A stretch of 64,000 nucleotides of DNA. Source: Crocodylus rhombifer. Its lineage: Eukaryota; Chordata; Crocodylia; Crocodylidae. The stretch spans positions 409,401 through 473,400 of the forward strand of contig JAVSML010024005.1 in assembly GCA_038503035.1 (NCBI GenBank). Direction: 5' to 3'. Below the pieces are notes generated by a model. The model searched no databases and was not told where the DNA came from. It saw nothing but the letters and a program-made list of their open reading frames with translations. This document shows, piece by piece, positions 36,120 through 46,927 of this stretch (positions are counted from its first letter, which is position 1; the number at the start of each line of letters is the position of its first letter). A program made the translations under genes and the position numbers.

Positions 36120-36260
36120 TTCACATGTGCATTAATTAGTAATAAGAGAGGTAGTGTAAAAGATCTCTATTTGCAGATGAAGCAACTGAGACATAGAAAG
36201 GTTAGTTACATGTCCAAGGCCATGGAGGAGATGAGCATGAGAGCTGGGATCCTACGGTTC
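36120..36260. mobile_element. MIR-like remnant
   Basis: TTTGCAGATGAAGCAACTGA, then GACATAGAAAGGTTAGTTAC, CCAAGGCCATG and GAGCTGGGATCCT follow the MIR core order. Assigned by phrase. Confidence 0.5.
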
Positions 36261-36491
36261 ATACTCTTCTATACTCCTTCCTTAACTTTATTTGCATACT
36301 GAAATGTCTATTGATTTTTTTAAGTCATTAACCTCCATGGACTGTATAAAAAAACAAATCCTTTCCTTTTACCAGTATGGGATCACTTAACACACTAGGA
36401 GCCCAGCTAGAAACAGAACCCAGATATCCAGGCTGCTAGTTCCTTGCTTAAACAGCAGGCCCACCAGCAACAACAAGTTGTCACCTTATTT

Positions 36492-36662
36492 CAGTGGTGG
36501 CCAACCTTGTTGGCAGGCATGCCATCAGTTAAGTCCTCTGCTCTCCCTGTGTGCTGCTCTATCCTCTGCTCCCTCCCCACTCCAGGTGTACTTAATAGAA
36601 TTTGTGCCTTGGGGCACCAGAATGGGAGAGTGGGGCTTAAACGATACAGACCCAGGAACTGA
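36492..36662. mobile_element. hAT-like element cut by CR1
   Basis: The start CAGTGGTGGCCAACC is a hAT-type end. A partner end is missing; the sequence is replaced at about 36663 by the 5' truncation point of a CR1. A similar head (GGGTGGCCAACC) is at about 60558, also followed by a CR1. Confidence 0.45.
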
Positions 36663-36685
36663 CTGAGGCTGCATGCTCCAGGACC

Positions 36686-37130
36686 ATGGTTGTCATGGGT
36701 GACTTCAATTACCCAGACATCTCATGGGAGGATCACTCAGCAAAATTCAAGTGGTTGCAAAGCTTGCTATTGTGCGTGGATGACCTCTACCTGACTCAAG
36801 AAGTCTACAGGCCAACGAGAGGTAAAGCACTGCTCGACCTGGTACTGCCTACTGGGGATGACCTAATCGGCGACCTAGTGATTGATAGGAAGCTGGGTGA
36901 CAGTGACCACGAGCTGATCACCTTCACCATCCGCCATAAAGCTGGCAAGTCAGTCAGCAACACAGAAGTCCTTGACTTCAGGAAAGCCAACTTTGACAAG
37001 CTCAGGAGGCTTGTCAGTGAGGCCCTAAGGGACCACGACCCCAGGGGGAGGGGAGTTCAGGAAGAGTGGTTGCTCCTCAAGGGAGCTATCCTCAATGCAC
37101 AAGCTAAATCTATTCCATCTTGGAGGAAAG
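36686..37130 (+). pseudogene. CR1 ORF2 endonuclease domain, C-terminal half
   Basis: Apurinic/apyrimidinic-type endonuclease of CR1 ORF2, which nicks target DNA. Residues visible: MGDFNYPDISWEDH (the GDFN motif), LLDLVLPTGDD and SDHELITFTIRHKAG (the SDH motif with the catalytic histidine). The N-terminal catalytic motifs are missing because the element is 5'-truncated. The frame runs to 37288, but after about residue 148 the homologous sequence continues in the next frame, so there is a shift near 37.1 kb. Confidence 0.88.
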
Positions 37131-37961
37131 GCAGCAACAGGGCACATCTCCAGGGATGTAGCAGACTTCCTGAGGATAAAAATAAAGGCCTACAAAGGAT
37201 GGAGGATGGGATTCACCTCCAAGGAGGAATATTCTGCACTGGTCCGGTCCTGCAGGGAGCAAACCAGGAAAGGCAAGGCTGCAACTGAATTCCAACTAGC
37301 TTTAAGCATCAAGGACAATAAAAAGTCCTTTTTCAGATATGTGGGGAGACAGAGGATAAGCAAGGGCAACAGTGGACCCCTGCTGAACCAGATGGGACAA
37401 CTGACAACTGACGCCCAGGAAAAAGCCGACCTATTAAATGGGTACTTTGCATCGGTCTTTCATCAGTCCCATGGGACGCCCATGCCCACCACGGGACAGG
37501 GAGGTCCAGGTGAGGGAGATCCCCTGCCCTCCATTAATGCTGATCTCGTGAAAGAACATCTTGAGAAGTTGGATACCTTGAAGTCAGCCGGCCCTGACAA
37601 TCTACACCCCAGGGTAGTCAAGGAGCTGGAGAGCATCATAGCCCAGCCTCTGGCACGGATCTTTGAAAACTCCTGGCGCTCTGGTGTAGTGCCTGAAGAC
37701 TGGAAGAAGGCCAATGTGGTGCCTATCTTCAAGAAAGGGAGGAAAGTGGATTCGGCTAACTATAGGCCCATTAGCCTAACTTCTGTCCTGGGGAAGGTCT
37801 TAGAAAAGTTTATTAAAGAGGCCATGCTTAATGGACTGGCCGATGACAACTTCCTGAGGGATAGCCAGCATGGGTTTGTTGCGGGTAGGTCTTGCCTGAC
37901 CAATCTCATTTCCTTCTATGACCAAGTGACCTATCACCTGGACAAGGGAGGAAGAGATTGA
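37095..37961 (+). pseudogene. CR1 ORF2 reverse transcriptase, N-terminal and palm part
   Basis: Reverse transcriptase region of CR1 ORF2. The linker with KSFFRYVGRQRI is followed by KSAGPDNLHPRVVKEL, PEDWKKANVVPIFKKG, NYRPISLTSVLGKVLEKFI and QHGFVAGRSCLTNL, the standard order of non-LTR RT blocks 0-3. The frame ends in KGGRD and stop; the next block, VIYLDFKKAFN (the first catalytic aspartate), continues in another frame at about 37967. Without a continuous frame it cannot make an active enzyme. Confidence 0.9.
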
Positions 37962-38149
37962 TGTCATATATCTGGACTTCAAAAAAGCCTTCAATCTGAT
38001 ATCCTATTATCACCTCTTGGTGAAACTGGCCAATTGTGGCCTTGGGTCCACCATGATCCGCTGGCTGGGAAATTGTCTCCGTGGTTGGACCCAGAGGGTG
38101 GTAATTAACGGAAGTGCCCTGTAACCAGTGGGGTTCCCCAAGGCTCTGT

Positions 38150-38764
38150 CCCTGGACCCATATTGTTCAACATCTTCATTAATGATGTGGACATTGGAGT
38201 CAGAAGCAGACTGGCCAAGTTCACCGATGATACCAAACTTTGGGGCAAAGCATCCACACCTGAAGATGGGGGGTGATCCAGGCTGACCTGGACATACTCA
38301 GCAGATGGGCAGAGGAGAACATGGTGTTTAACACTGAAAAATGCAAGGTTCTCCACCTTGGGAGGCAAAACCTGCAGTACCCTTATAGGCTCGGCAGTGA
38401 TACGCTGGCTAGCACTACAGAAGAAAGAGACTTGGGGGTCATCATTGACCACAAGATGAACATGAGCCTGCAATGTGATGTTACAGCTAGTAAAGTGACC
38501 TAAACACTGGCTTGCATCCATAGATGCTTCTCAAGCAAATCCTGGGACGTCTTTCTCCCCTTGTACTCGGCCTTGGTGAGGCCGCAGCTGAAGTACTGCA
38601 TCCAGTTTTGGGCTCCACAATTCAAAAAGGATGTGGAGAAGCTTGAGAGAGTCCAGAGAAGAGCCATGTGCATGATCAGAGGTCAGGAAAACAGACTTTA
38701 TGATGACAGGCTGAGTGCCATGGGGCTCTTTAGCCTGGAAAAGCGCAGGCTCGGGGTGATCTGA
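38150..38764 (+). pseudogene. CR1 ORF2 RT catalytic block and C-terminus, broken
   Basis: Reads [17 protein letters not shown], then [14 protein letters not shown], where FTDD stands for the usual FADD catalytic motif. After a shift near 38273 it continues as LDILSRWAEENMVFNTEKCK, STTEERDLGVIIDHK, one stop codon near 38502, and then YSALVRPQLKYCIQFWAPQF and LFSLEKRR. It is closely related to the antisense copy at 10845-11620. Confidence 0.88.
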
Positions 38765-38995
38765 TGGCCACCTATAAGTTTATCTGGGGTGACCACCAGT
38801 ATCTGGGGGAACATTTGTTCACCAGAGCATCCCAAGGGATGATGAGGTTGAATGGTTATAAACTACTGCAAGACCTACTGCTTATCTTTCTGGGATCCTG
38901 TGACCCCAGCTGACTTCCTGCCCTTTGGGTGGGGGGCTGGACTTGATGATTTTCCGAGGTCCCTTCCAGCCCTAATGTCTATGAAATCTATGAGA

Positions 38996-40160
38996 GCAGA
39001 GCTGGGGGAAAGACACCACTGGCAGAGGAGGTTAACCTATTTCTGGCTGTCAACTACTGTAGTTGTATATGGCAAGTGAGGATTCAAAGCCCTTAATTTG
39101 ATAGTGGCTGCAGGTCAGGCAAGGGTTAACCTGGCTCTCAGTGGTGACACTTGACATCTCCTCCTGCAGTAGCATCCTGCTCCTGGTCCCACTGCCTCCA
39201 TTCTGGTGGCTCCCTTTACTTGGTGGCAGTAGCTCACATTCCCCACACAGCAGATGCCCATACCACTTGTAGCACATGTGCCGCAGGTTGACTGCCCTTG
39301 TCCTACTGTGACTGAGATGGAACAGATTTCTTCTCTTGCCCTTCAACGCCCTCTAAGTAAGTGTTTCACAGTCAGGTTACTAGTTCCCTTCTACTGGAAA
39401 ATTTCTTATTCATGGTTCATAATGTGGGATTACAGTTCAGTTGTATGGTTTTATAATCTAATTTTGAGGCACTTACTCATGCAGTCAGAATTTTGAGCAT
39501 AGACCAATTAATGCTCAGTGGAGGTTATCAAGGGGATAAATGAGGAAACGTATGAACTGGCAGCTGCTGACCCTAGCACTTTTCACCACGCAACACATGG
39601 AAGCCCTCTTAGTAAGACCTACAAACAGCCTATTTGTGCAGTCCTTCGTTAAGCAAAGTCCCCAGTGAATCTTTGACATCAACAAAACTCAGGCAAGCTC
39701 TGCTGCTTGAACAGAGTGAAAGACTGAGCTCAGAAGAGGCAATTGTCTTACATTGCTTTACCAGTGTGCCCTATCTCTAATCTGGACAAGCTGTCTCCCT
39801 GGTTGAGACAGCCAATATCATTGCCCATTTATTCACTGGTTCTTCTGCTGATGCTGCCAAGTGCCCAACCTGGTGATGAGCGCAATGGTATAAAATGACC
39901 CATTACATTATTTCATTTATCAGGTCAGTCTGGCAAGGGTAAAACAAATTTACTTCACCCAAATTCTGGCAACACAGCAATTCATGTTGATGAGGGATCC
40001 TTGAGAGACATACCTGGTTCAACAATCCAGTTTGTATGCTACACATTTCAGTAGAGATGCTCTGATATTCTAATGAATAGTTTGTCAGCCAGAACATGGT
40101 TCTGTGAAGCACTTGAAGACATGTCCTTCATTAATGGGCATAAGTATCACAGAGACATAG
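38996..40160. other. Flanking DNA, nothing recognised
   Basis: No family signature found between the CR1 end and the next MITE. Confidence 0.4.
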
Positions 40161-40165
40161 AACTA

Positions 40166-40426
40166 CCATGTTTACTTGAAGCTAAGACAACCCTTAATAT
40201 AAGACAACCNNNNNNNNNNGCTGGGCCATGCGGCAGTGGGCACTCGGGGGTGAGGGCAGGAGGGGGCTCTGGATCTGACTTGGCAGCAACCAAGGCTCAG
40301 GACCAGAGTCAGAGATGCAGCAGCTGCCTGCCACCTCCCTCCACTTTGTACATAAATCTAAGATGAGGGACTTTTCTCCCATGCTGACCTGGGGAAAAAC
40401 TTTGTCTTAGATTTGAGTAAATACAG
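40166..40426. mobile_element. Mariner-like MITE with TATTTACTC ends, gap inside
   Basis: The right end GAGTAAATACAG then TA, and the left end TA then CCATGTTTACTTGAA, are inverted counterparts of the ends of the 6221-6757 element, and both copies carry TAAGACAAC near the ends. An assembly gap interrupts the interior, so its true length is unknown. Confidence 0.65.
40210..40219. other. Assembly gap (10 N)
   Basis: Ten unresolved bases. A round number suggests a placeholder rather than a measured length. It lies inside a transposon whose GC-rich interior may be hard to assemble. Confidence 0.99.
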
Positions 40427-40429
40427 TAG

Positions 40430-43400
40430 TTAACATAGTGCAAGAGACACTGTAGCATGTGCTTTTGTCCATTAGCTTTGTACTGTGTAAGCCTCCCTTT
40501 GCTAGACCTGCATTTGTAATCCAACCTCCCTTCTGTCTCGCATGATGGGAAAACATCTGAATACTTTGATTGGCCTAGAGAGAATATCTGGTTGTAGGAA
40601 TTACTTGAGAAGAAATTACTTGATAACAAGACACCAGAGAGATTTAGAACTTAACTATGTGAAAAAAAATAACCAGCAGAACTGTAGTAGGCCAGATCCA
40701 TACTACGAGGTCTTGTTGGCATAGCTACAAAAGTTAAGTGTGGGGAGGAAAAAGGAATGGTGAAAAAACAGATAATATATCTAACAAATCTTCACACATA
40801 CACACGGTAAATGCAATTTATACTGGCCAAAGAGGCTTGGTATAGATCATACCATTCAGAAAGACAGTTCAATTATTTCAGCAATAGAAATTCTTCTGTT
40901 AGTATAAACCATATTTCTGCTGGGAGAGTGGAAAGGGTGTTGCCAATACAGCTATACTTCACCAGCAAAAATTTTGTCACATATATAGCTATGACAGTAT
41001 AAACCACCAGATAGATACTCCCTGCCAGAATAAAATTATTGTATTCTATTACAATTACTTAATCTCCAAAGCAATAGTGGAATTTAGAAAGGAAGCCCTG
41101 AATCAGCATAATTCAGTAGTATAATTCATTAGACAGATAAATCAGTAGCATTTATCCATCTGTCCAATCATGTATATCATGTTGACCATGTAAGTGCATG
41201 AACATCTGGATTCCACAGGGCTTTAAATAAAAGTAATGACTTGTCCACAGGAGAAGGCCACACCAACATAAGCTAAGGTGTAAATTTAGGCTAATGTAGT
41301 TATGCCAACATAACCACCCCACCATGTAGACATTCTTATTCTCATGTGAGTACTTTTTTTTGGTTTAGGTTATGTTATTTGGAAAGCTAACCCGAGTTCA
41401 TGTCAAATGTGTCCACAAAGGGGTGTTATACTCATTTACAGTATACTGGATTCACAGAACTACATCCTGCTCTTTCCCTCTCTGTCCTTCTCTCATTAGT
41501 AATAGAGTCTAATCCCTAGCTGCCCACAAGATGCCTCTAGCCAATCCACTTTGCTTAGATTCTACAAGACATGATGTGTAAAGCCTCCTTTGTCCTTTCT
41601 GAGCCTATATGGCCTGTGACAACTGATATTCCCTAAGCAGATGTGTCTACCAAATGACTAAGGAAGAAGGCAGCAGCAGGGCAATATATTGAAGAATATG
41701 AACAGGGAGACAAAATAGTCAGATGAGACCAAAAAGGATTAGTGTACAGTGTTTCAAATGCAGCCAAGATTATGAGGCTGAAGAAGGAGGAGTGATTCTA
41801 TTTTGTTCGCATTCTTACACAGCAATTTTCAGATGGGTTTCTGAGCATCTTCCGGTGAGAAATAAGAGAGTAACAACCAGCGCACATGACTCCTTCTCCA
41901 TTACTTTGCTGATGCAGTGGGGGAAAAAAGAAAAACCCCGATGTACTTTGTGTCACTGTTTCAGATGAGGGCAGGTGACTAAAACCACACAGAAGCTAAC
42001 ATCTGGCGTATTTAGATAATATGACAATGTGACAACCACGCCCTTTTCCAGCAAGCATCCACCTCAGGACTTCTGGATGTAAAAACATAAGCCTCTAATA
42101 TTTAAACCATCACTTCCAATCACATACTCAAACTGCTTCGCATGGGCCGTTCACTAGAAGGAAACCAAAACCACAGTATGTTAGGCACAGGTTAGAGTAC
42201 CAAAAACTAGATTTAAAGAAAAAATTATACAAATGAAAGACTGTGTGTCTGTCTCATGGCAGCAGGAGCAAAAGCAATAAGGAAAGTCTGAACTCTAATG
42301 CAAGAGGTTTGGGATCTTGCCAGGCATTGATCTGCTCTGACTGTTGCTATTTCATCTCACTGATGCACCTGTTGTGCCAAATACTGTGCATTTCCTCAAG
42401 CCTTGCACCCATCAGACATACTGTATCAGTGACCCAGCTAAGCCCCATACCTACCAGGGCAATGGCTGCGAACGTGCTCTGCAGGCAATGGTCTCGCAGC
42501 CAGTCCAGCAGAAAAGCAGTGAACCTGTGGGACAACAGGACACTTTGTTGCTTCCCTTCTCCTGGGGCAAGATTAGGAGCCAGCCAGGATCAGGCTTTCA
42601 GTGGGCTCCTTTCCCAGGCCAGAGTGAGAGCCAGATCCCAGACTCTACACAGACATAGGGCCCAGCCAGCAAAGCGGGCAGATGACCAGAGCAGCTGCAC
42701 TGCCTAGGGCCCAGAAGCCTCAGGTGCAAGGGCAGTGATCGCAGGGCATGTGGGGGCAGGCAGGGATCCAGGCTGGCTCACGCCAACCCAGAACTTCCCA
42801 TATAAAAAAGCCCCAGCCCCAGATGAAGAGAGAACACTACTGTAGGCACTGTCCCACATGACATTTCCCCATCAGAGCCAAGGACCAGTAAAGCATTAAC
42901 CCTCCATTTGGAACCTTGATTGTCACCCATCCATGAAGTCAGGTACACTTAGGGGCCCCACAAGTGTTCATAATACCCCAGATTATCCAAAGGGCCTGGC
43001 CCAGGACAGGCCAGCCCACTTGGACTCAACTCATAGAAGGGGGTAAACCCTGAAGAGCCCTGACCCCTTTGGGCAAGACAACTGAGGTATGCTGCTGGGC
43101 CAAAAGGAGGTCCAGAGCACACATGAAGATTATTATTTAGGTTACTTGATTCATTTCTCTCCTTCACAGACCCTTCTGCCTAACAAAAAAAGCTGGATGC
43201 CTAGCAAGACCAGGCACCTATGCTGCTCACCGACAGAATGCCTAATGGAAAGGGGTGGAGTATGGGGGAGGTGGAGACCCGTAGAAGGCTCAGGGACCAT
43301 AATCTTAACAAACTCCATATTATCAGATACCATCTCCTGACATCTTTTAGGTAACATGAAGTCATGGCGGGCAGGGAAAAAAAACAGGGAAATTAGACAC

Positions 43401-43970
43401 CCATTGAGAGTGCAGCACCCAACCCTCACCCTGGTATAGCTGGTCAGTCTGGGTCCCCCCCACACATACCCAGGACAAAGGAAATTGGCCTGCACATGTT
43501 TGTGGTGCTTGTCAGTCAAAACAAATCAGATATTATTCTTGCCCCCATCTTCTAGCATTGTACCATAAGATTGGCATTTTAGACATTAGCCAATAGATGT
43601 GAGAATGGGCTCCTACCATTTGCATTTTGCTGTGGATATTGTATCTATCTTCAATTGTTAAGATATACATGTAGGCTAAAGGTAACTCATCGTGGGTTTC
43701 ACTATCATTGTCTCTGTGCTGGGGGAACTTGTACTACTCAGAGTATAGCCTTACACCTTTATAGTGCTCAGGAGATGGTTGCTGGATCAGCAACCCAAAT
43801 ACCACACCAATGGGTGTGAAAATAGAACCTGAACAGAAGTTGCATTTCTCAGCCTTACCAAACAGTCAAGCATATTGCCTCATGCCTCTATAGAAAATAT
43901 ATAATAAGCCAGACTTCATCCTAGCTACACTAGCTTCAGCCAATCCAATATTTTATATTAGCTTTACATG
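40430..43970. other. Flanking DNA, nothing firmly recognised
   Basis: Contains frames up to 154 codons (42243-42707) on overlapping strands with no domain signature. Phrases near 41250-41340 (ending ATGTAGACATTC) hint at a DNA transposon end, but I cannot pair it. Confidence 0.35.
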
Positions 43971-43979
43971 GATGCAAAG

Positions 43980-44115
43980 GGCTAGGGACAGACATTCAAA
44001 AAGCCCAAGCCTGAATTGATTCAATCTTTGCAGGTTAGTCTAACTGCAGAGAGTGAACCAGTTTGCAAGTGGATAGACATTCAGCATATGCCTGCAGTGG
44101 CTCATGCCAGAAGCC
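43980..44115. mobile_element. Possible mariner-like fragment
   Basis: GCTAGGGACAGACATTCA resembles the end GCTAGGGACAGAAGTTACA of the 57845 element. No matching second end was found. Confidence 0.3.
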
Positions 44116-44176
44116 TGGGGGTGCTAGAACAGCACTCCCTTCCACAGGGAAGTTGAGCTGAGGAAGGGGGGCATTA

Positions 44177-44839
44177 GGGCTGTGCGAAATTTTGATGGCC
44201 GTTTCATTTCGACACTGTTTAAACTCATTTTGAGGTCAAAAGAGCAAAATCAAAATGAAACAAAGGCCGTCAAAATAGACTTGAAACAAAATGAGGCTAG
44301 TCAAAATGTTTCAAAAGTTGAAACATTTTGACCATAGCGCTGAAGATGAGAAGTCAGTCCAGCTGGTCCGGCTTCCCATCCCCAGCGCAAGATCCGGCAG
44401 GGAGTGGGGAGGCAGCCCACCTAGGCTGCCTCGCCATCCCCCATACTAGATCACGTGAGTGGTAGGCTGCCTCGCCATCCCCCATACTAGATCACGTGAG
44501 TGGTGGGGAAGCAGCCCAGCTGGGCTGCCTCACCACCCCCCACACTAGATTTCGTGGGGGGGATAGTGAGGCAACCCAACTGGGCTGGCTTCCCGCTTCC
44601 CATGTAATCTGGGGAGTCAGCCAAGCTTAGCTGACTTCCCACCCCTGGCTGCGGTGAGTTCCTTTCCCCAGTCCCATGGTTCAGCAAAATGGTCAAAACA
44701 GGTTCAAAACAGCCTCACTGTTTCAATGAAGCAAAACAGTGAGGCTGTTTTGACTCAAAATCATATTCGATACAAAACACTGTTCCATCCAGACCTCAAA
44801 CCTGAAGTCAGAATGGAACAGTGCCATTTTGTACAGCCC
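44177..44839. mobile_element. TA-flanked MITE with GGGCTGT ends
   Basis: Left end GGGCTGTGCGAAATTTTG and right end CATTTTGTACAGCCC are inverted repeats, each flanked outward by TA. Further inside are AAAATG/CATTTT-rich arms and a GC-rich centre with a tandem duplication. It is 663 bp with no transposase. Confidence 0.75.
44422..44503 (+). repeat. 41-bp tandem duplication
   Basis: Two essentially identical units of TAGGCTGCCTCGCCATCCCC...GATCACGTGAGTGG lie at 44422-44462 and 44463-44503. A third, diverged unit follows to about 44570. They lie within the 44177-44839 element. Confidence 0.9.
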
Positions 44840-45049
44840 TAGAGGGCATGGCCAGGCCCTGGCAGGCCCACCCCAGCAGCACTCCGACAGCTGGGAGCAA
44901 TCCCAGTACACAGGACTGCCCAGCCCCAGAGGGAAAGTCTTCCCTATCCCCTACCATGGCAGGACCAGAATGGAGGACGTGGCAGGGCTCTTCTTCCTCC
45001 TCCTCCCCTGCTGCCACCATGGGGTGAGGAGGGGGGTTCTGTGAGGCTG

Positions 45050-45600
45050 CCTTGCCCCAGAGGGGGACTCTTCCCCCTGTTTCTCCCCCATAGCTGTGGG
45101 GTGGGAAGATCTCTATAAGATGCTCCCTAGCCCTAGAGAAGGACATTCCCCCCCCGTACCTCCCCCCAGGGCAGTGGGAGGCTCTGTTTCTTGCTGGGGG
45201 GAACTCTTTCCCCTTCTCCTCCCCCCAGAGGGGCAGTGGGATAGTGGAGCTCAGCTAGGCAGGGTGTGGGTATGTAGGGTGTGAGGGAGGGTGAGGGGTG
45301 TAGGGACCCCATGCTGCTCCACACTTGCAGCAGGGAAGCCCCACACTGGACCCTCACACCCACACACTACCCAGTGGAGCTCCGTGCTCCTGCTGCCCCT
45401 CTATGGGGAGGAGGAGGCGGCAGAAGAGTTCCCCTCAGCAAGAAACAGAGGCTCCTTCTGCCCCCCTGCCCCCTCTGGGGCCAGGCAGCATCGCATAGAG
45501 CCCCCCCCCTCCCAGCCCCGCATCCAGCATGGAGCAGAGTCCCCTCCCCACTCTGCAGAACAACTAACCCAGCATGGCCCCATTAACGTGAAGGAGGCGG
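45050..45600. repeat. GC-rich imperfect palindrome
   Basis: The left arm phrase GCTCTGTTTCTTGCTGGGGG then GAACTCTT and CAGAGGGGCAG recurs inverted to the right as CTGCCCCTCTATGGGGAGG, AAGAGTTCCCCTCAGCAAGA and AACAGAGGCTCC. Pairing continues outward through GATGCTCCCTAGCCCTAGAG against CTCTGGGGCCAGGCAGCATCG. The centre is near 45.325 kb. It is probably the core of a foldback DNA transposon whose outer ends I could not fix. Overlapping frames on both strands are artefacts. Confidence 0.75.
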
Positions 45601-46260
45601 GGAGAAGGGTTAATTCCTCACTCTGTCCCTTCCCTGCAGCTGGGGTCTGCCAGCTCCAGGGGCCACCACTGCAGCCCCCTCCCCTCTGGTCCCCAGCAGC
45701 ATTGGTGATGCATAGGGGGTACACACAGGTGCACGTGCACCCCCTGAGATTGGTGGTGCACCCCTTGTGATTGGCTGCTGCTACCAGCAGCGCCTGTGGG
45801 CAGTTGCTGCTCACCCTCCCCCTCCCCACTGACATGGGCATCTTCCGGCAGCATCTGCAGGTGGTCACTGGCTGCTGGTTGGTGCTCGCCACCCTTGACT
45901 CCCACCACTGACACCACTGTGGCTACCTGTGGGAGCTTCCTGCTCACCGTCCCCATGACCCCTCCTCTGCCACCATGCCTGTGGGCGGTCTCCATACCCC
46001 CCGGCCTCCAGGGGCAAGCATCATTCATGCCCAGCAGACAGGCTGACCCCAGCTGTGGTGGGAAGGGGACAATTAACCCCCTGCCCACTTTGCCTTAATG
46101 GGGCCATGCCAGCCAGTGTCTCCGCTAGAGCCGTTCCCTACTCCAGCTAGAGGGCAGAGGGGAGGGCGAGCCCTCCTGTGGAGCAGAGAGCCGTGTCCAG
46201 CCCAGAGAGCATGCCGGGATGCTGGGGGTGTCTGGTTTATCTTAAACCAGCAAGGGGTCT
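45601..46260. other. GC-rich transposon-derived sequence
   Basis: The last 120 bases (46140-46260) match, in inverse orientation, the sequence just outside the 57845-58029 element (CAGCAT...GCATGCTCT, TGGTTTA..TTAAACCAG). The rest is G/C-rich and unassigned. No gene is supported. Confidence 0.4.
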
Positions 46261-46470
46261 AGGGCAGACTTTGCATAAACTGGTTTGAGCGAAATCAGTT
46301 AAGTCTGATTGACTTTTATTAGTAGATGTTTTGGATGGGGAATCCAGGAAAAAGATGACAAAGTTGAGATGGAAATACAAAGCGCCCGAGCGAGGGACTA
46401 ACAATCGAGGGATGGGGGAGAGGAGGGGAACGCGACTAGGTTACATACCATACAATGTTAGCCAACTAAG

Positions 46471-46503
46471 CCCGGGGGGGGGGGGGGTGGGGGGGGGGGG
46501 GGG
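46471..46503. repeat. Poly-G tract
   Basis: After CCC, 14 G, one T and 15 G on the plus strand, a C tract in element sense. It can form G-quadruplex structure and is a likely site of sequencing length error. Confidence 0.9.
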
Positions 46504-46694
46504 TCGCGACGCTGAGAGGGAAAGGAGATAGATACACACATACCCGTTACAGTGGTCTGCGATGTTGAAGGAAGTGGCTCGGAGTGAGCATCTCAATCCA
46601 TAGAGTCCAATCGCGGGGGTCCTCTTTGGGTGGGGCGGGGTTGTCCGTGGCGGCGAAGTCCCCTCGACGCGAAGCGAAGCGGTGGGGGGGCAGT

Positions 46695-46883
46695 TCAGGC
46701 GGTGGTGTCCTCCGGGTCCGGTCCGGCGGCGGCTGGTCTGGTGGGGTCGATGTACTGGCGGTGGCCCGTGATGTGCTCCACATAGATGTCGCGGGACCAG
46801 CGGATGGTGTTGGACACCATGAGGCAGCGCATCAGCTTGGCATAGCGGCGGGAAACGCGGCAGGCGCGGAGGACGTTCTCGTT
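46695..46883 (-). pseudogene. Coding-like C-terminal stretch in the U2-headed element
   Basis: A minus-strand frame of 62 residues directly after the U2 head has a protein-like pattern: NENVLRACRVSRRYAKLMRC, then VSNTIRWSRDIYVEHITGHR and QYIDPT, a P/A/D tail and TGA. I do not recognise it. By position it could be the C-terminus of the ORF2 of the LINE that donated the body (Tx1-like). It has no start codon of its own right after the head. Confidence 0.4.
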
Positions 46884-46887
46884 GCTG

Positions 46888-46927
46888 ACTACACTTGATC
46901 TGAGCCTTCAAGAGGCCGAGAAGCGAT
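46888..46927 (-). ncRNA. U2 snRNA 5' fragment (head of a retroelement)
   Basis: The minus strand begins ATCGCTTCTCGGCCT, then after a small insertion GGCTCAGATCAAGTGTAGT. This matches U2 snRNA nucleotides 1 to about 38, ending within the branch-point recognition sequence GTAGTA. The rest of U2 (Sm site, stem-loops) is absent, so it is not a functional U2 gene. Confidence 0.88.

Larger units (their letters stand above)
36663..38994 (+). mobile_element. CR1 LINE, longest copy in the window
   Basis: A 2.3-kb, 5'-truncated, sense-oriented CR1. In order it holds the C-terminal half of the apurinic endonuclease, the reverse transcriptase, and the 3' end GACTTGATGA...AGGTCCCTTCCAGCCC followed by the tail AATGTCTATGAAATCTATGA. 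Frameshifts near 37.1, 37.96, 38.1 and 38.27 kb, an internal stop near 38.5 kb and the altered FTDD catalytic motif make it inactive. The poly-A-free octamer-type tail is typical of CR1. Confidence 0.95.

Noticed and set aside
44808..46098. Several 60-163 codon frames on both strands
   Set aside because: They overlap each other across a GC-rich palindrome and transposon-derived DNA; none has a recognisable motif.
46441..46911. 156-codon minus-strand frame over the U2-headed element
   Set aside because: It is P/R/H-rich and passes through the poly-C tract; the neighbouring frame with protein-like order (46695-46883) is the better reading.
46888..46927. Functional U2 snRNA gene
   Set aside because: Only the first ~38 nucleotides are present, with an insertion; no Sm site, 3' box or upstream promoter element follows.
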